Shown: piece after piece, positions 5,416 through 8,484 of the stretch
Position numbering within the stretch: position 1 is the stretch's first letter
Layout: every line of letters begins with the position of its first letter
Source: Thermodesulfobacteriales bacterium
GTDB taxonomy: Bacteria; Desulfobacterota_D; UBA1144; Nemesobacterales; UBA2774
Assembly: GCA_004525335.1 (NCBI GenBank)
Contig: SPCL01000090.1
Coordinates: 1-8,484, forward strand
Reading direction: 5' to 3'
DNA: 8,484 bases
Position numbers and translations under genes: made by a program
The notes under the pieces: model-generated
The model's input: the letters and a program-made list of their open reading frames with translations, nothing else
What the model was told of the DNA's origin: nothing
Databases searched by the model: none

Positions 5416-6420
5416 ATGAAACTTAAGATTCTATTTTTTATTTTAGGCGCATTAGCTGGTTTTGGAATTGCATATCCAAATAATGAAATTCCTACATCAG
5501 TAGTTGTTGGAGTTTTATTTGGTATCGTTACAGTAGGTATTGTTTGGGGATCAGAATTTGTCATCAGGTCTTATAGCCCAAGATCTATATTAGGGGGAGC
5601 ACTTGGGATGGGAGCTGCGGCTCTATCATTCTTCGCCCTAACAGAGGTACTTGGGATCTTATCTATTCCATCTAACATCTTCCCCTATGTTTCTATAGCC
5701 TTTTTTCTCTTACTATTTCACATTGGAATAACAGTTGGAGTAAACAAAGGAAGAGAATCTGAAGATTCCAACCACAAGTATTCATCCAAAGGTGGAGGGG
5801 AGGCAAAGATTCTGGATACCAGTGTGATTATTGACGGCAGAATTGCTGACGTGGCAGAGGTAGGGTTTATTAACGGGCCGCTTATAGTACCTAAATTCAT
5901 AATTAAAGAGCTTCAGCATATTGCTGACTCCTCAGAGCCCATAAAGAGAGTAAGGGGAAGAAGGGGTCTTGATGTGCTCAAGAGATTGCAAAAGGATATC
6001 CCAAATGTCTCTATTAGAATTACCAGTCAAGATTTCCCGGAAGTTAGGGAAGCAGATTTAAAGTTAGTAGAGTTGGCTGCTAAAATTAAAGGGCTTATTA
6101 TCACCAACGACTACAACTTAAACAAGGTAGCAGGTCTTCAAAACGTTAAGATATTGAACCTCAACCAGCTTTCAAATGCACTAAAACCAGTAGTGTTGCC
6201 TGGTGAAACAATGAATATACATGTTGTAAAAGAAGGTAAAGAAGATAACCAGGGTATTGGGTATCTTGAGGACGGAACTATGGTTGTGGTTGATGAAGCG
6301 AAGAGACATCTTGGCAATAAAATTGACGTTTCTGTAACAAGCGTGCTTCAGACACCTACAGGTAGAATGATATTTTCTAAAGTAAAAGACGACAATAGAC
6401 GATCTGCATCAAATGGCTGA
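5416..6420 (+). CDS. Membrane-anchored PIN-TRAM domain protein (YacL family)
   Basis: A 334-residue protein of the YacL-type architecture. Four hydrophobic segments (about 3-20, 28-50, 58-82 and 88-110) anchor it in the inner membrane. They are followed by a charged linker and a cytoplasmic PIN nuclease-like domain (about 130-250), then a TRAM domain (about 255-325) expected to bind RNA. PIN acidic residues are present: D134 and D140 in ILDTSVIIDGRI, E165 in FIIKELQ, D186 in GRRGLDVL, D214, and D232 in ITNDYNLN. The metal site therefore looks intact, and ribonuclease activity is plausible though the family's substrate is poorly known. The ATG has GAGG 5 nt upstream. The stop overlaps the ispD start by 8 nt, so the two are cotranscribed and probably translationally coupled. 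This gene sits beside ispD and ispF in many Firmicutes and other bacteria. Confidence 0.9.
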   Translation: MKLKILFFILGALAGFGIAYPNNEIPTSVVVGVLFGIVTVGIVWGSEFVIRSYSPRSILGGALGMGAAALSFFALTEVLGILSIPSNIFPYVSIAFFLLLFHIGITVGVNKGRESEDSNHKYSSKGGGEAKILDTSVIIDGRIADVAEVGFINGPLIVPKFIIKELQHIADSSEPIKRVRGRRGLDVLKRLQKDIPNVSIRITSQDFPEVREADLKLVELAAKIKGLIITNDYNLNKVAGLQNVKILNLNQLSNALKPVVLPGETMNIHVVKEGKEDNQGIGYLEDGTMVVVDEAKRHLGNKIDVSVTSVLQTPTGRMIFSKVKDDNRRSASNG

Positions 6421-7132
6421 TATGAAAGCTGCTGTTATTATCACTGCAGGCGGATTAGGAAAAAGATTTGTGGGGGAAGGGGCGGAATTGTTACCAAAAC
6501 AATTTATCCCCCTTTCCACAAAGCCTCTTATCGTTTACTCAATCCAGAGCTTCGAAAGATCAAAATTTATTTCAGAGATTGTACTTGTAGTTCCTGATAA
6601 ATGGGTTGAATACACCCAGGCTGAGATTGTTGATAAATTTAATATCAAAAAGGTATCAAAAGTTATTGCAGGTGGGGCTGAAAGGCAAGAATCCGTTAGA
6701 AATGGGCTTAACTCACTTTCAACGAAACCTGAAATAGTAGCTGTTCACGACGGTGTGAGACCTTTTGTCACACTCGATATAATCGATGAAGTAATAACTG
6801 AAGCAGTAAACTCAGGGGGAGCAATTGCAGCCATCCCCGTAACTGACACTATAAAACAATCATCCCCTGAACACATCATAGAGAATACGGTACCAAGAAA
6901 TAAGATCTGGTTTGCACAAACCCCACAGGCATTTAAATATGAAATTCTCAAAGAAGCATTTGAAAAAGCTTCAGAAGACGGTTATTTAGGTACTGACGAA
7001 GCAGAGCTTGTAGAAAGGCTTGGAAGAGAGGTAAAACTTGTTTTAGGCTCTAAAAACAATATTAAAATTACAACTCCTGAAGATATAAAATTAGCAGAGC
7101 TAATCTTAGCTTCAGGAATAGATAATCATTAA
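6413..7132 (+). CDS. ispD: 2-C-methyl-D-erythritol 4-phosphate cytidylyltransferase
   Basis: A 239-residue IspD, normal length, a cytoplasmic enzyme of the MEP pathway that joins CTP and methylerythritol phosphate to give CDP-methylerythritol and pyrophosphate. The nucleotide-binding start IITAGGLGKRF has the catalytic arginine R18, and LPKQF holds K29. GGAERQESVRNGL (88-99), VHDGVRPFV (111-119, with D113), the VTDTIK segment (143-148), FAQTPQAF (167-174) and NNIKITTPEDI with K218 all match the family, so it should be active. A five-residue stretch (GEGAE, 21-25) lengthens the loop before LPKQF a little. The ATG at 6413 overlaps the previous gene and lacks a clear ribosome site, consistent with coupling; an in-frame ATG three codons on (6422) is an alternative start. 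ispF follows after 12 nt. Confidence 0.96.
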   Translation: MADMKAAVIITAGGLGKRFVGEGAELLPKQFIPLSTKPLIVYSIQSFERSKFISEIVLVVPDKWVEYTQAEIVDKFNIKKVSKVIAGGAERQESVRNGLNSLSTKPEIVAVHDGVRPFVTLDIIDEVITEAVNSGGAIAAIPVTDTIKQSSPEHIIENTVPRNKIWFAQTPQAFKYEILKEAFEKASEDGYLGTDEAELVERLGREVKLVLGSKNNIKITTPEDIKLAELILASGIDNH

Positions 7133-7144
7133 AGAAGAGTAAAC

Positions 7145-7624
7145 ATGTATAAGATAGGATACGGTTTTGACGCACATAGATTCTCTAACGATAGCAAGCT
7201 CATCATAGGCGGAGTAGAGGTCCCTTTTGAATTAGGGCTTAAGGGGCATTCTGACGCTGATGTGCTGAGTCATGCACTATGTGACGCACTATTGGGAGCA
7301 CTCGGAGAGGGTGATATCGGAAGTTACTTCCCGGACTCCGATCCAAAATATAAAGGTATGTCCAGTTTAGTATTTCTTGAGAAAACCGTAAAATTACTTA
7401 ACGAAAATGGGTTTGAAATTGAGAATCTGGACAGTGTTATAGTATGTGAAAAACCAAAAATCGCCCCACATATTGAACAAATAAAAGAAACTCTCTCTCA
7501 AGTCCTGGGAGTATCCGCCAAATCTCTTGGAATCAAAGCTACAACTACAGACCAAATGGGATTTACCGGTAGAGGAGAGGGCATTGCAGTACATGCAGTA
7601 GCATTAATAAAAACCGCAAACTAA
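7145..7624 (+). CDS. ispF: 2-C-methyl-D-erythritol 2,4-cyclodiphosphate synthase
   Basis: A 159-residue IspF, full length, the trimeric zinc enzyme that cyclises CDP-methylerythritol 2-phosphate to the 2,4-cyclodiphosphate with release of CMP. The metal ligands are D9 and H11 in GYGFDAHRF and H43 in LSHALCDALLGALGEGDIG. The diphosphate loop GHSDAD (34-39), FPDSDP (62-67) and the C-terminal signature ATTTDQMGFTGRGEG (133-147) are intact. The ATG at 7145 has a weak AAGAAGAG ribosome site. It forms an operon with ispD 12 nt upstream. The intervening enzyme IspE is not encoded between them, and there is no ispDF fusion. A candidate terminator follows at 7688-7712. Confidence 0.97.
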   Translation: MYKIGYGFDAHRFSNDSKLIIGGVEVPFELGLKGHSDADVLSHALCDALLGALGEGDIGSYFPDSDPKYKGMSSLVFLEKTVKLLNENGFEIENLDSVIVCEKPKIAPHIEQIKETLSQVLGVSAKSLGIKATTTDQMGFTGRGEGIAVHAVALIKTAN

Positions 7625-7687
7625 CCCTCGGAATTTACTAAATTTACAGAGTTTCAACCTAAGCAGTTTGAACCTTCACAAAACTTT

Positions 7688-7712
7688 GATTCGACAAATC
7701 GAGTCTTTATTT
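7688..7712 (+). terminator. Candidate intrinsic terminator after ispF
   Basis: GATTCGA (7688-7694) and TCGAGTC (7699-7705) form a 7-bp stem with one G-T pair and a four-base CAAA loop, followed by TTTATTT. It lies about 60 nt past the ispF stop and ahead of comEC, so it would end the PIN-TRAM/ispD/ispF transcript. The stem is short and only moderately stable. Confidence 0.5.
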
Positions 7713-7722
7713 AAAGAACACT

Positions 7723-7751
7723 TTTATTAATCCCCTCATTTCAACTATACT
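7723..7751 (+). promoter_or_regulatory. Possible comEC promoter
   Basis: A good -10, TATACT (7746-7751), lies 35 nt before the comEC ATG, with a weak TTTATT (7723-7728) at 17 nt as the -35. The location just after the candidate terminator makes independent transcription of comEC plausible. The -35 is poor. Confidence 0.35.
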
Positions 7752-7785
7752 GTAAAAAATAACTCGGCACTCAGTTCCGGCGAAA

Positions 7786-8484
7786 ATGAAGTCAACAAAT
7801 AAATCAATTTATAGTCTCTTAAACAATCACAAAATAGTTCTGATTGTGATTAGTTTCATCTTGGGAATCCTTCTAAATGAATACCTCCGAAGTCCTTGGG
7901 TATTAGCCGGAATCACAGGGCTATTCGGTGGGATTATTGCCCTCTATTTCAGAAATTTAAGATTCCTATTATTTATACCTCTAGGTTTAGTATTCTCTGC
8001 AAATTCACAATTAATATCAGCTGATAACATTTTGAATTTTGCTGGGGAGAAAATAGATTTGGAGGGGGTGTTGTATAGATCTCCTGAAACTAGAGAGTCA
8101 GGATCAAGGCTATATCTTCAAACAGATACGGTATTTATAAGTGGAGTGAAAGAGCCTGCTTCGGGAAGAGTGATTATATACTCAGCTGACGATAGTCAAT
8201 TGCTGGCTTATGGTGATAGAGTACGTCTTGTGGATATAAAACTTCGACCTATTGAGAATTTTAAAAACCCAGGGGGATTTAATCTAAGAAAGTTTTATGA
8301 AAGACAAGGCATTTATGCCAGAGGGTTTGTTGAGGGCCAAGAATCCATCATTTCCTTTGGGCGTGATAGATCTTACAGCCCGGTTTTACATTATATAGAT
8401 ATAGTCAGAATAAAATTTGGCAACTTTGTAAGAGCAGGATTTCCTAGCCCCGAAAATGCAATTTTGAATGCCATTACCGTAGGA
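7786..8484 (+). CDS. comEC: ComEC/Rec2-type DNA internalisation protein, N-terminal part (cut by window edge)
   Basis: 233 codons are visible, open to the right edge. Two hydrophobic segments near residues 15-30 and 36-70 are followed by a mostly soluble beta-rich region (about 85-185), like the DUF4131/OB-like N-terminal domain of ComEC. The segment ENFKNPGGFNLRKFYERQGI is the characteristic ComEC signature of that domain (usual form NPGGFDY..YL..QGI). The last residues (ENAILNAITVG) begin the membrane 'competence' domain. ComEC forms the inner-membrane channel for single-stranded DNA during natural transformation; full proteins usually run 600-800 residues, so most is missing here. The ATG at 7786 is the only usable start, since a stop lies in frame at 7753-7755. 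It has no recognisable Shine-Dalgarno, so translation may be weak or unusual. Confidence 0.88.
   Translation, partial: MKSTNKSIYSLLNNHKIVLIVISFILGILLNEYLRSPWVLAGITGLFGGIIALYFRNLRFLLFIPLGLVFSANSQLISADNILNFAGEKIDLEGVLYRSPETRESGSRLYLQTDTVFISGVKEPASGRVIIYSADDSQLLAYGDRVRLVDIKLRPIENFKNPGGFNLRKFYERQGIYARGFVEGQESIISFGRDRSYSPVLHYIDIVRIKFGNFVRAGFPSPENAILNAITVG

Overview
This is an AT-rich window (roughly 40% G+C by eye) from a bacterium, probably a diderm. The supporting signs are a lipoprotein with a clean lipobox, sigma-70-type promoters with Shine-Dalgarno sites, the MEP isoprenoid genes ispD and ispF, and a ComEC-type DNA-uptake protein. The primary-type sigma factor and gene content would suit a deltaproteobacterium-like or candidate-phylum lineage. 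The taxon cannot be fixed from the sequence, and no phage, transposon, plasmid or CRISPR hallmark was seen.

The left half (1-4463) reads entirely on the minus strand and is rich in regulators. In transcription order it holds: a NupC-type concentrative nucleoside transporter (CNT) broken by two frameshifts (4463-3159); a PsrA-like TetR regulator (2989-2351); a group-2-like sigma-70 factor (2294-1086) followed by a hairpin terminator; a second, cysteine-rich NemR-like TetR regulator (862-236); and the first 52 codons of an apparent ECF sigma factor (156-1, running off the edge). The most specific regulatory signal is a 16-bp element present twice in the same orientation. One copy sits just downstream of the -10 box of the cysteine-rich tetR gene, and the other lies directly upstream of the ECF sigma gene. 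This suggests that the TetR protein represses both itself and the ECF factor.

The right half (4664-8484) reads on the plus strand. A small DUF4410-like lipoprotein gene comes first. It is followed by a tight cluster of a membrane-anchored PIN-TRAM protein (YacL type), ispD (8-nt overlap) and ispF (12-nt gap), then a candidate terminator and the start of comEC (233 codons, running off the right edge). IspD and IspF catalyse two steps of the MEP route to isoprenoid precursors. The PIN-TRAM protein is a recurrent neighbour of these genes in other bacteria.

No intergenic gap exceeds 300 nt. The most notable unexplained items are the shared TetR operator linking a TetR and an ECF sigma, the doubly frameshifted but otherwise well-preserved CNT gene with unusual substrate-site residues, a 15-bp tandem duplication lying exactly across its stop codon, a palindrome over its predicted transcription start, and the altered promoter-reading helix of the sigma factor.
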